A DNA stretch of 64,000 bases from 40CM-2-70-7 sp035631315 (GTDB taxonomy: Bacteria; Gemmatimonadota; Gemmatimonadetes; Gemmatimonadales; GWC2-71-9), in contig DASQIZ010000098.1 of assembly GCA_035631315.1 (NCBI GenBank), positions 104,969 to 168,968 of the forward strand. The letters run 5' to 3'. A model generated the notes under the pieces. The model was given only the letters and a program-made list of their open reading frames with translations, was not told the DNA's origin and made no database searches. A program made the position numbers and the translations under genes. Of this stretch, positions 33,490 to 41,857 are shown one piece after another (position 1 is the stretch's first letter; the number at the start of each line of letters is the position of its first letter).

Positions 33490-35125
33490 CGGGACGGAAC
33501 TCCACCCAGGTGAGCTTGCCTGCTTCCACCTTCACGTTCCGATAAACTCTCTTGCCCTCAATCTCCACGCCCATCGTGTACTCGCCAGCCGGAACGTCCC
33601 CGATCGCAAAATGCTCGTGGTAGGACGGGTCCTCATGGTTCCTGGGCCCGTAGGTCTCGACATACGAGAGCGGGGTTTCTTGCGGTTCGGGCTTCACCAG
33701 GCCGTAGATCCGGGCCTGCTGGAGTGGTTGGCCCTTCGAGTCCCACACCTGCCCCGCCACGACGCCCGTGCCAGGCATCGGCTCGATCCAGAGCTCCGGA
33801 TTGACATTGAAGGGCGGGTACCGGACCTCGGGGTCGACGATCTTCTCCGAGTCCGTCGTCGGCGCGACGTGGACTTCGAGATGCAGATGGTCGTTGGTGG
33901 CGCGCCCGGTATTTCCTACCAGTGAAATCACATCACCCGTTTTGACTCGGTCTCCCACCTTCACAAGCAGTTTGGAATTGTGATAGTAAACGGAGAACAA
34001 GTACTTGCCATCGAGCTTCTTGTCGTGCCTGATGGCGATCGTGTTGGCTCCAGCTTCTGCCTTCCCGGAGTAGACCACGACCCCATCGCCGATGGCGTGT
34101 ACCGGCGTGCCGTCGGGGTTGTTGAATTCGACACCCTGATGCGCCTGGAAGTTGCCGCCCATGGTCGAGCCGAAGCGGTAGGTCTGGTCGATGTAGGGCT
34201 GGTCGGCGAGGTCGATCGGGCGGCGGAACCAGGTGTGCCGAAGTCCTGAGGGGAGCGCCGCCATCTGTGCCACGATCTTCGGAGCCGGACCTTCCCAATT
34301 GGTGATGGGCAGTCCGATCTTCGGCATCGAATCGGCCGAGGCCTTCCAGCCCCCAAACTGCGGCCCGAACTTGAAGACACCGTCTTCAGTTCTGATCCAG
34401 AACACGCCCTTTGAGTCCGTCGCAAACGCGCGGGCCCTGTTTTCGCACCCCTCCCCGCTGCAGGGAGGCCGGAAGAACCCCTCATGCCACGTCCGCCCCC
34501 CGTCCGGCGAGTGCGCGATCCCGGTCAACTCACTGACCCACATGTTCCCACCGTCGCCGAGAGTGATCGCGAGTAGGTATTGATTACGGATCCGGCCAAT
34601 CACGGAGTCCTTCGCGGTGGTGGCGCCCATCGAATCGGTGACTACGAGCCACGTCTTTCCGTCGTCGCCGGTGATTTTCAAGCCGTCCGCCGTCGCGATG
34701 TAGGTCGTGTCTCCGCGCGTCGCGATCCCATTCGGCGCCACGTACTGCCACTCCGGGCCGAGTTCCCGATATTGCCAGTTCTTCCACGTGTTGCCGTTAT
34801 CGAGCGAGAGTCCCCACCCGTTCCCGACCGTCCCGTACCAGACTTCACCCTTGGGCCCGAACGCAAACGCGTGGACGAAGTCCCAGGAGATCGAATGCTT
34901 CGACGTGTCGTCATTCTCAGCAATCTGTTCCCAGGAAGTCGCGTGCGGGCGCCAGACAAAAATTCCATGCCCGTAGGTGCCGACCCAAATCGCACTGTCT
35001 GGAGCATGGGCGAGTGTCAGCACGTGCACGCCCCAAAGGCCCCATCCGGTGGAATCGGGGATCAGATCGACGCCTTGCGATGCGAGGGGCGTTGCGAGCA
35101 ACAGCGCCAACAGCAGAGTCTTCAT
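33479..35125 (-). CDS. Exported beta-propeller protein with degenerate M23 peptidase domain
   Basis: A 548-residue exported protein with signal peptide MKTLLLALLLATPLASQG. Residues about 25-250 hold propeller-type repeats of the ligand/two-component-regulator or BNR kind (APDSAIWVGTYGHGIFVWRP; GLSLDNGNTWKNW; GIAHSPDGGRTWHEGFF). Residues about 305-420 form an M23/LytM-like domain: QGVEFNNPDGTPVHAIGDG, YLFSVYYHNSKLLVKVGDRV and HLHLEVHV. The first metal-ligand motif, normally HxGxD, is HQGVE, so the Asp is replaced by Glu. A C-terminal tail (VAGQVWDSKGQPLQQARIY) resembles a carboxypeptidase-regulatory beta domain. It may cleave or merely bind peptidoglycan. Confidence 0.75.
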   Translation of the reverse strand: MKTLLLALLLATPLASQGVDLIPDSTGWGLWGVHVLTLAHAPDSAIWVGTYGHGIFVWRPHATSWEQIAENDDTSKHSISWDFVHAFAFGPKGEVWYGTVGNGWGLSLDNGNTWKNWQYRELGPEWQYVAPNGIATRGDTTYIATADGLKITGDDGKTWLVVTDSMGATTAKDSVIGRIRNQYLLAITLGDGGNMWVSELTGIAHSPDGGRTWHEGFFRPPCSGEGCENRARAFATDSKGVFWIRTEDGVFKFGPQFGGWKASADSMPKIGLPITNWEGPAPKIVAQMAALPSGLRHTWFRRPIDLADQPYIDQTYRFGSTMGGNFQAHQGVEFNNPDGTPVHAIGDGVVVYSGKAEAGANTIAIRHDKKLDGKYLFSVYYHNSKLLVKVGDRVKTGDVISLVGNTGRATNDHLHLEVHVAPTTDSEKIVDPEVRYPPFNVNPELWIEPMPGTGVVAGQVWDSKGQPLQQARIYGLVKPEPQETPLSYVETYGPRNHEDPSYHEHFAIGDVPAGEYTMGVEIEGKRVYRNVKVEAGKLTWVEFRPDAH

Positions 35126-35835
35126 GACCGCGCCGAATATCCAGTGGGCAGCAGCCGAATCTCCGTGACCGCCGTCCGTGCGGGCCTTGTCACGGCGTAG
35201 AGCACTGCTTCTGCGACATCTTCCGCCCGCAGCATGTCCTTCCGCTTGGTGAATCCGTCCTTTGAATCGGGGTCGATCGGATCCCAGATGTCGGTGTCCA
35301 CGGGCCCGGGGGAAACGAGGGTCGTCCTGACACCGGTCTTGGCCAGCTCCGCGACGATCGACTCATGCATCCCCCGCACCCCGAACTTCGTGGCGCCATA
35401 CGCCGCGGAGCCAGTGAACCCCATGTGATCGGCGATCGAGCCAACGGTCACCAGATGTCCGCTTCCCCGCTTCACGAGATGGGGCACGAGCGCCCGGGCG
35501 ATGAGAAATGGCCCCACCAGATTGACGCTCACCGCCCGCGCAAAGTCGCTGACCGTCGTCTCTTCCAATGACTTGATGAAGAAAATGCCTGCATTGTTCA
35601 CCACGATGTCGGGAGCGTGCAGATCCTTCAGGACCTTCCCCACCACCCGGTCCACCTGGCCTGCGTCCGAGACGTCACAGCGAAAGTCCGTCTGCCGGTC
35701 GCTGGCGCCATCGGTGAGCGAGCGCGCCAGCCGGACGACATGGGCACCGGCGGCCCGCAGCTCATCCGATACCGCGAGCCCGATCCCCCGGGAGGCGCCG
35801 GTGACGAGGGCGACCTTCCCGGCGAGGGCGGTCAC
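35122..35835 (-). CDS. Short-chain dehydrogenase/reductase
   Basis: A 237-residue NAD(P)-dependent oxidoreductase of the classical SDR type. The cofactor motif GASRGIGLAVSDEL (residues about 13-26), NNAGIF (residues about 79-84) and the catalytic YxxxK in AAYGATKFG are present, with Ser in GSIADHMGF. The C-terminal part (RTTLVSPGPVDTDIW) is typical. The start is GTG, sharing one base with the folE stop, so it is coupled to folE. Its end overlaps the next gene by 4 bases. The substrate is unknown; a pterin-related role is possible from the folE neighbour, but that is only context. Confidence 0.92.
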   Translation of the reverse strand: MTALAGKVALVTGASRGIGLAVSDELRAAGAHVVRLARSLTDGASDRQTDFRCDVSDAGQVDRVVGKVLKDLHAPDIVVNNAGIFFIKSLEETTVSDFARAVSVNLVGPFLIARALVPHLVKRGSGHLVTVGSIADHMGFTGSAAYGATKFGVRGMHESIVAELAKTGVRTTLVSPGPVDTDIWDPIDPDSKDGFTKRKDMLRAEDVAEAVLYAVTRPARTAVTEIRLLPTGYSARS

Positions 35836-36455
35836 TACTCGACCAGCCCCAGGAACTCCTCGCGGGTCTTGGCGTCATCCCGGAACGCCCCGCGCAGGGC
35901 GCTCGTGATGGTCTTCGAGTTCTGCTTCTCCACGCCGCGCATCATCATGCAGAGGTGATAGGCCTCGATCACCACGCCGACGCCGAGGGGCTCGAGCACC
36001 CGCATCAAGGCGTCAGCCACCTGGTCGGTGAGGCGCTCCTGAACTTGTAGACGTCGCGCAAACACATCGACGACGCGGGGGATCTTCGAGAGTCCGACGA
36101 TCTTCCCGTTCGGCAAGTACGCGACATGCGCCCGTCCGTAAAACGGCAGCATGTGGTGCTCACAGAGCGAATAGATCTCGATGTCCTTCACCACGATCAT
36201 CGACTCGTGCTTCTCTTCGAAGAGCGCGCCGTTGATCACGTCGTCGATGCTCATCCCGTACCCCCGGGTGAGGAACTTCATCGACTCGGTGACGCGGTGG
36301 GGCGTGCGGAGCAGCCCCTCGCGGCTCGGATCCTCGCCGAGCTGGGTGAGCATCTCGGAGATGAGGGTCTCGAAGGGGATTCGCGCCACGCTGGGCGGCG
36401 TATGCGATTCGTGGAAGCTGTGATGGGACGACGACTTCATCTGGTCGCGGGCCAT
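35835..36455 (-). CDS. folE: GTP cyclohydrolase I
   Basis: A 206-residue enzyme that converts GTP to 7,8-dihydroneopterin triphosphate, the first step of folate synthesis. The zinc ligands are in SLCEHHMLPFYGRAHVAYLP (Cys and His) and in HLCMMMRGVEKQNS (second Cys). The active-site segment IVGLSKIPRVVDVFARRLQVQ is intact. The ribosome site AGAGGA lies before the start ATG at 36455. It leads a run with the SDR gene and the downstream genes on the minus strand. Confidence 0.97.
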   Translation of the reverse strand: MARDQMKSSSHHSFHESHTPPSVARIPFETLISEMLTQLGEDPSREGLLRTPHRVTESMKFLTRGYGMSIDDVINGALFEEKHESMIVVKDIEIYSLCEHHMLPFYGRAHVAYLPNGKIVGLSKIPRVVDVFARRLQVQERLTDQVADALMRVLEPLGVGVVIEAYHLCMMMRGVEKQNSKTITSALRGAFRDDAKTREEFLGLVE

Positions 36456-36478
36456 GAGTTCCTCTATCTTCGGCGCAC

Positions 36479-37660
36479 GTGCGAGCCCTAAAGCTACTCC
36501 GCCTCGTCCATAGCGCGGGAGGCACGGCCCTCTCAGCCCTCTGGACCTTCCCCAGTATCCTGTTCTCCGCCTTCCTGGTCACCTGGGGAGCGGAAGCCGC
36601 GCAGTTCCTGATGTCACAAGGGCTGGCCCTCGCCATCCTCGCGTGGCTCCAGACCCTCCCGGAGTTCGCCGTCGAAGCGGTCATCGCCTGGGAGGCCGGC
36701 AAGGATCCCGCCCGCGCCCACCTCGCCATCGCCAATCTCACCGGCGCCATCCGACTCCTCCTCGGACTCGGCTGGCCCATGATCTACGCGGTCTATGCGT
36801 GGTACGGCCGGCGCCAGGGACACCCGCGGCGGCGGCCCATCAAGCTCAAAGAGGAGCACGCCACCGAAATCGTGGGGTTGATCCCTGCGCTGATGTATTT
36901 CGTGCTGATCCTGATGAAGGGGACCATCGGTTGGCTCGACGCCGTGATTCTCCTGGTCCTCTACGGACTGTATCTCGCGGCCCTGCTCCGGCATCCACCG
37001 GAGTCAGCGGAGCACATCGAAGACGCGCCGGCGGTCGCTCAGTGGGCCTACCGGCAACCGGGCTGGCGACGGCCCGCGGCGATCGGCGGGTTGTTCGCGG
37101 TCGGCGGCGCGCTCTTGTTCTTCACGGCCCACCCGTTCCTCGAGTCCATACTCGCGGTCGCCGGGATGCTCGGCGTGAGTCAGTTCGTGATGGTGCAGTG
37201 GGTGGCGCCCTTCCTCTCCGAGTTCCCCGAGAAGCTGTCGGCCTTCACCTGGGCGCGTCGGGTGTCGCATGCCCCGATGGCCCTGATGAATCTCGTGTCG
37301 AGCAACATCAATCAATGGACCGTGCTCGCACCGATGATCCCCCTCGTGTACGGGTACTCGCATTGGCATGCCACCGGGACGTGGAGTGACTTCCATTTCG
37401 ACCAGGAGCAGCAGCTCGAGATCCTGATCACCCTGCTCCAAAGCACCGTGGCGGTGCTGGTGCTGCTTACGCTCGAGTTTCAGTGGTACGAGGCGTTGGG
37501 GATCTTCGCACTCTGGCTGGTGCAGTTCATCGTGCCGCACTGGCGGGTGGAGGTCGCGTGGGGATATGGGGCGTGGATTGGATTGCTCGTAGCGCTTTAC
37601 CTGATGAAACGGCGGCGTCCTGTGGCCTTAACAGCCGCCTTGAAGTCGCTAAGTCGCTAG
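36479..37660 (+). CDS. Sodium/calcium exchanger (CaCA) family membrane protein
   Basis: A 393-residue polytopic membrane protein. Two alpha-repeat regions fit the cation antiporter family: AILAWLQTLPEFAVEAVIAWEAG near residues 53-75 and APFLSEFPEKLSAFTWARRVS near residues 242-262, followed by NLVSSNINQWTVLAPMIPLV. The exact cation is not known. The start is GTG with TATCTT ending 8 bases upstream and no ribosome site, so it may be leaderless. The C-terminal residues KSLSR and the stop codon come from a degenerate 8-base tandem repeat at 37646-37677. Confidence 0.8.
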   Translation: MRALKLLRLVHSAGGTALSALWTFPSILFSAFLVTWGAEAAQFLMSQGLALAILAWLQTLPEFAVEAVIAWEAGKDPARAHLAIANLTGAIRLLLGLGWPMIYAVYAWYGRRQGHPRRRPIKLKEEHATEIVGLIPALMYFVLILMKGTIGWLDAVILLVLYGLYLAALLRHPPESAEHIEDAPAVAQWAYRQPGWRRPAAIGGLFAVGGALLFFTAHPFLESILAVAGMLGVSQFVMVQWVAPFLSEFPEKLSAFTWARRVSHAPMALMNLVSSNINQWTVLAPMIPLVYGYSHWHATGTWSDFHFDQEQQLEILITLLQSTVAVLVLLTLEFQWYEALGIFALWLVQFIVPHWRVEVAWGYGAWIGLLVALYLMKRRRPVALTAALKSLSR

Positions 37661-37677
37661 GTCGCTAAATCGGTAGG
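37646..37677. repeat. Degenerate 8-base tandem repeat supplying a stop codon
   Basis: Four units: TCGCTAAG, TCGCTAGG, TCGCTAAA, TCGGTAGG. The TAG of the second unit ends the exchanger gene. Confidence 0.7.
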
Positions 37678-37688
37678 TCCAGAAAACA

Positions 37689-37723
37689 CGATCGGCCGCG
37701 GAGCCTAAGCTCGCGGCCGATCG
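37689..37723. terminator. Strong hairpin in the gap after the exchanger gene
   Basis: A 12-base perfect stem (CGATCGGCCGCG and its complement) with an 11-base loop. No T-run follows, so it may be a terminator of unusual type or another palindromic element. The remaining gap to 37924 holds only a weak hairpin near 37845 and nothing else I can name. Confidence 0.45.
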
Positions 37724-37923
37724 GGACTGCAGGAACGGGAAGGAAAGTCGAAGCCCGAAAGTAATGACTGGTCCCTCACCGCAGCTTCTGTCTTCCCCAA
37801 TCGAGGGGGCATGACATTGGTTACAGTATCTGGGTCCACATCCGAGCTGTTGGCTCGACAGTTGAAGCTCCCCGTCCCCACGACTACGATACCACCCGGG
37901 ACGCTTTCGTCAAGGAAGGGCTG

Positions 37924-38085
37924 ATGAACATCACACTCATCGTCGCCATGGCGTCGCTGATGGCCTGGGCGGTCCTGCTGTTCCTTTTGCACATCGGGGC
38001 CGGCTCGGTGAACCTGCTCTATGCCATCGGCGCGATCGCCGTGGCACGGCGGATCATCGTGGGCAACCCGAAGTTCATGTCGTGA
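37924..38085 (+). CDS. Small two-helix membrane protein (DUF5670/lmo0937-like)
   Basis: A 53-residue protein. Two hydrophobic segments (LIVAMASLMAWAVLLFLLH; NLLYAIGAIAVARRIIVG) separated by a short G-rich turn fit the lmo0937/DUF5670 kind of small membrane protein: a helix, an HIGAG turn, a second helix, and a basic end. A ribosome site, AAGGAAGGG, lies just before the ATG. Function unknown; such proteins are often envelope-stress associated, but nothing here proves it. It is shorter than the usual gene-calling cut-off. Confidence 0.65.
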   Translation: MNITLIVAMASLMAWAVLLFLLHIGAGSVNLLYAIGAIAVARRIIVGNPKFMS

Positions 38086-38146
38086 CAAGACGTACAGGGA
38101 ACGCCTCAATTGCGCTCCCCGGTTTCGCACTCTAGGTTCGGAGACG

Positions 38147-38482
38147 ATGGCCTACTTGATGCGATGGAACCCCGAACAGGGACCCGTTGTGATGTCCGCC
38201 CTCCGCGAGATGCTGCAACGCGAAGGGAAACACACCGCGTGGTGGTCCGACGTCCCCGGTGCGAAGAGCGGCGATGAGGCCACGAACTGGCCGGAAACGC
38301 GCTGGGTCGTGTCGGGATACCTGCGGGTGCGGGTTGGCGCGGAGACGTATGACCTTGGACCGGGCGACCGGCTCGATCTGGCGGCCGACACGCCACACAC
38401 CACTGAAGTGATCGGGCTCGGGACTGCCATTCATCTCATTGGCACGAAGGACGCGAAGCTGGCAACGCTGAAGTCCGCCTAG
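38147..38482 (+). CDS. Cupin-fold protein
   Basis: A 111-residue single-domain cupin. The beta-barrel signature is ETRWVVSGYLRVRVGAETYDLGPGDRLDLAADTPHTTEVIG (shown by residues 50-90). The usual metal-binding HxH pair is not complete; only His81 in TPHTTEV stands out. It may bind a small molecule without metal or act as a regulatory domain. The start ATG at 38147 has CGGAG 5 bases upstream; the longer in-frame start lacks any support. It is convergent with the GNAT gene, overlapping by 4 bases. Confidence 0.8.
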   Translation: MAYLMRWNPEQGPVVMSALREMLQREGKHTAWWSDVPGAKSGDEATNWPETRWVVSGYLRVRVGAETYDLGPGDRLDLAADTPHTTEVIGLGTAIHLIGTKDAKLATLKSA

Positions 38483-39447
38483 ATCTCCCAGTTCGAATAG
38501 AGCACACCCTTCGCAGGGCTCCGCTCCGCATACCCCGTCAGACACATCCGCAGATCGGTCCACCGCACCTGATAGCCACGCCCCATCAGGGACTGATAGG
38601 CGTCGGCATACGCCGTCTGGGACCTGATCGCCACTCGTCTGATGCCCGCCCGGGAAGCCGCGGCCTCGACGGCGCTGACGACGCCGGCGAACGCTTCCGG
38701 AGATCGCGCCGCGAGCTTCAGCACGCGCACCTCATCCCCGTCGCGCCCCTCGGCCAATGGCGCCGAGTGCCAGAGAGCGAAGCCGTCGAGCCCCGCGTCG
38801 CCCCACAGGAGCACCGTATCTCCAAGGGACATCTCGGCGGTCAACAGGATTTCGCGCGAGCAGTCGTAGCCAGGGGCGAGCTCCTCGACCAATCCGCGAA
38901 TGGCCGTGACGCCGGAATGCTGGCGGTCATTCGACTCTTCCGAGAGTAACGCGGGAGCAGGCAAGCGGCGGGTGCCGGTGTCGAGGGTCAGCGTGACCGT
39001 GAGGTGCCCGGGCCGGAACCCGAGCCCTGAGTAGAACCCGATGTTGTCGACGGTCCGCGGCATGGTCTCGAGACCGACCGTGTGGGCCCCGTGATCGATG
39101 AGCCAGTCCGCGGCCGCACCGACGACGCGCTTCCCCACGCCCCCACCCTGACGGTCGGTGCGGACCGCCAGTGGCCCCATCCATCCCTCACGGCCGCAGA
39201 GATGCGCGAGGTTGAACGCGGCGATGTCGTCGTGCTCGTCCCGCCAGAGCATGGCCCCTTCCCCCGCATCGAGCAGCGCGTAGCGCCAGATCGCGGGATT
39301 GAGCCGGGGGACGCGCACGCCCACGAGGCCATCGCGGCGGTACCGGTCCGTGAACGCCTCCGCGAAGAGCCGGTTCAGGCCCTCGATGTCCTGCTCGCCG
39401 GCCCGTTCGGGGCCGTGCACCTCGCGTTCAGGCAGCCACGCCCGCAT
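38479..39447 (-). CDS. Tandem-GNAT acetyltransferase family protein
   Basis: A 322-residue protein with two GNAT-type halves. The N-terminal half is a good GNAT domain: acetyl-CoA loop VRTDRQGGGVGKRVVGAAADWL (residues about 95-116), then LETMPRTVDNIGFYSGLGFRP. The C-terminal half (residues about 190-310) is degenerate, with LSLGDTVLLWGDAGLDGFALWH but no acetyl-CoA loop. The substrate is unknown. Its start overlaps the end of the Rad50-like gene by 20 bases, so it belongs to the same transcript. A link to DNA repair is not evident from its own sequence. Confidence 0.85.
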   Translation of the reverse strand: MRAWLPEREVHGPERAGEQDIEGLNRLFAEAFTDRYRRDGLVGVRVPRLNPAIWRYALLDAGEGAMLWRDEHDDIAAFNLAHLCGREGWMGPLAVRTDRQGGGVGKRVVGAAADWLIDHGAHTVGLETMPRTVDNIGFYSGLGFRPGHLTVTLTLDTGTRRLPAPALLSEESNDRQHSGVTAIRGLVEELAPGYDCSREILLTAEMSLGDTVLLWGDAGLDGFALWHSAPLAEGRDGDEVRVLKLAARSPEAFAGVVSAVEAAASRAGIRRVAIRSQTAYADAYQSLMGRGYQVRWTDLRMCLTGYAERSPAKGVLYSNWEI

Positions 39448-41857
39448 CGGCCCCTCCGAGCGTCGCGGTATCGTCGCGCACCACGCTGGTGCCCTTCGCG
39501 GAGTCGTAGTCCACTCGGATGACGCGGTCCAGCCCGTCGCGAATCTGCTCCACGTGAGTGATGAGCACGACCTGCGGGAAACGATCGCCGAGCCGGCGCA
39601 GGAGCGTGAGGACGTGCTGGCGTCTCCCTTCGTCGAGTGAACCGAAGATCTCGTCGAGCACGAGCAGGGACAGGGGCTGGCCGGCGCGCTCGGCGATCAT
39701 CTGGGAAATGGCCAGACGCAGGACGAGGTTCGCCAGGTCCTCCTCACCGCCGGAGAGTACCGGCTTGGGCAGCTCCTCGTCGAGCACGATCACCCGGTAG
39801 TCCTCCGAGAGATCGACGTCGGAGTACCGGCCATCGGTCAGATCGGACAGGAAGCTCGATGCGAGGGTCGCGATCTCGGGACGCATCGCGGCGTTGAGGC
39901 CGGTGCGCAGGTCGCCGAGGGCGCGGTCGAGCTCATTGTGAAGGCGGAGACGGATCCGGAGATCGGCCACCTGCTTCTCTTTCTCACCGCGCTCCGTTTC
40001 CCGTTTCCGTGCTTCGACGAGTGCGCCCCCCGCCCCCGTCAGCTCGCCGCGCATCTGCGCCAACTCGACTTCGGCTGCGCGCACCTGGACCAGCGCCTTG
40101 TCATGTCGCTGGCGGGCACTCTCGAACTCGGCGTCCGAAAATCCCAGCGCCTTCACGGCGTCCGTCAGCTCTTTGGCGCGCGCTTCGCGGGCGGAGAGCA
40201 CCTTCTCGGCAAGCTCCGCTTCCTTGACCAGGATCTCACCACGGCCGGCGCGATCCTTCAGCATGGTCGCCTCGAGCAGCACGGGCTTCAGCTCCGCGAG
40301 CTTGGCGCGCACGGCCTCGTGGCGTTCGCGATCATAGCCGAGGGCACTTTTGGCCAGGCGCTGTTCAAGATCCCCCGACCGCTTGACCGCGGCCTCGCGC
40401 TCCGCGGCTGCCCGCCGGCGCTCCTCTTCCTGCGCCCGAAGCTTCCCGGCCCGCTCACTCGCCTTGCGGCTCCTGACCGACACCTCATCACGGGTCTTCT
40501 CAGCCTCCGTGACATTGGCCGGCTCCGCATCGAGCTGGTCCACCCGCTTGGCGAAGAATTCTCCATTGTCCTTGATGCCGGTGAGCTGCGCATCGAGTAC
40601 GGTGAGCACCTGGGCGTACTCGGGGCCCAGCGGGCGCTTGCACGTCGGGCAGATGCCCTCGGGACCGAGGGAGACGATTTCGTCGCGCTCCTGCTTCACT
40701 TCCTTCCACTGTTCCCGCAGCTCGTTGCGCTTGGTCTCCGCGTACTGCCGTTCGCGGACCCATGTCGTGCGCGCCTCCTCGGCCAGGCGCTCGGCCGTGG
40801 CCAGCTCCTCCGCCACCAGCTTCACTTCCCGCTCGACGGCCGCCAGAGCCTCCTCGGCAGGCAATAGCTCGCCGATGCGCTTGTCGAGACGCTCGGTGAC
40901 CCGCGCCAGCTCCTTGAGCTGAGCCTCGTCCGCCTTCCGCGCAGCCTCTTCCTTCTGCAGGCCTTCGAGCTTCTCCTGCTCCCGTTCCAGGGCGTGGATG
41001 GGCGCGAGGGTGCGTTCGAGCTGATCGAGCTGACGGCGGGCGTCGCGCGCCGCGGCGAGCTCGCGGTCGAGACGCTGGAACTCCTGCCGCGCCGTCTCGA
41101 CCTCCTTGTCCGCGATCCGCCGGTCGCCGTCCAGGGAGAGCGTCCGGTCACGCCGAGCCTGCCATTCCTTCCACTTGGGCGCTTCCTCACCCAGGTGCCG
41201 CTCCGCCCCGGCGCGCGCCTGCTCGGCACTCTTCACGGCACCCCGTGCATCCTTCAAACGCGCCTCGGCCTCCTGGCGGGCCGCTTCGAGCGTCGCGCGG
41301 TCGACGAGTCCAGCTTCAAGCCCCTTCAACTCGCCGTTCAGTCCGTTGCGCGTCTCGCGGACATTGACCCGGGCCAGATCCAGGCGCTCATAGCCCAGGA
41401 CGCGGGAGAGAAACGCATGCCGTTCCTCGCGCTTCAGCGCGCCCATCACCGCCAGGTCCTTCTGGCCGGTGAAGTACGTGTTGAAAAACTCCTCGTGCGT
41501 CATCCCCAGCGCCTTCTGCGCCTTCTCGGTGACTTCCTTCAACGAGTTGGCCAGCAGCACGCCGTCCTGGTACAGCTCGGCGGAATGGAGGCCTCGCACG
41601 ATCCGCAGCTCATGACGGCCCAGGGACAGCTCGAGCTCGACTTTGACGGAGGACCGGGCCTTGGCCCGCAGGTTCCGGACTGAGTCCTTGTCGCCACGGG
41701 CGGCCTGCGACCCGTAAATGGCCCAGGCGATGGCCTCGAGCAGGGTCGTCTTCCCCGCTCCGTTGGGGCCGACGATGCCCGTGATCCCCTTGCCGAACTC
41801 GATCTCGGTATCGGCATGTTGACGGAAGTTCACGAGCCGGAGGCGGCGCAGCTCCAC
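39428..41857 (-). CDS. sbcC: Rad50/SbcC-type ATPase
   Basis: An 809-residue SMC-like ATPase that, with its Mre11/SbcD partner, processes broken DNA ends. The head has Walker A GPNGAGKT (residues 30-37). Two long coiled coils flank the zinc hook Cys403-x-x-Cys406 in GICPTCKRPLG. The C-terminal head has the signature LSGGEEDLANLVLRLAIS and Walker B LLVLDEIFGSLDEGRR. It is shorter than E. coli SbcC (about 1050) and closer in size to archaeal Rad50. It shares one base with the Mre11-like gene (stop/start overlap), so the two are strictly coupled. Confidence 0.95.
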   Translation of the reverse strand: MELRRLRLVNFRQHADTEIEFGKGITGIVGPNGAGKTTLLEAIAWAIYGSQAARGDKDSVRNLRAKARSSVKVELELSLGRHELRIVRGLHSAELYQDGVLLANSLKEVTEKAQKALGMTHEEFFNTYFTGQKDLAVMGALKREERHAFLSRVLGYERLDLARVNVRETRNGLNGELKGLEAGLVDRATLEAARQEAEARLKDARGAVKSAEQARAGAERHLGEEAPKWKEWQARRDRTLSLDGDRRIADKEVETARQEFQRLDRELAAARDARRQLDQLERTLAPIHALEREQEKLEGLQKEEAARKADEAQLKELARVTERLDKRIGELLPAEEALAAVEREVKLVAEELATAERLAEEARTTWVRERQYAETKRNELREQWKEVKQERDEIVSLGPEGICPTCKRPLGPEYAQVLTVLDAQLTGIKDNGEFFAKRVDQLDAEPANVTEAEKTRDEVSVRSRKASERAGKLRAQEEERRRAAAEREAAVKRSGDLEQRLAKSALGYDRERHEAVRAKLAELKPVLLEATMLKDRAGRGEILVKEAELAEKVLSAREARAKELTDAVKALGFSDAEFESARQRHDKALVQVRAAEVELAQMRGELTGAGGALVEARKRETERGEKEKQVADLRIRLRLHNELDRALGDLRTGLNAAMRPEIATLASSFLSDLTDGRYSDVDLSEDYRVIVLDEELPKPVLSGGEEDLANLVLRLAISQMIAERAGQPLSLLVLDEIFGSLDEGRRQHVLTLLRRLGDRFPQVVLITHVEQIRDGLDRVIRVDYDSAKGTSVVRDDTATLGGADAGVAA

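Noticed and set aside
37741..37920. The gap before the small membrane protein as a possible ncRNA or riboswitch
   Set aside because: Apart from one strong hairpin upstream (37689-37723) and a weak one near 37845, I see no conserved RNA motif. I cannot support a call.
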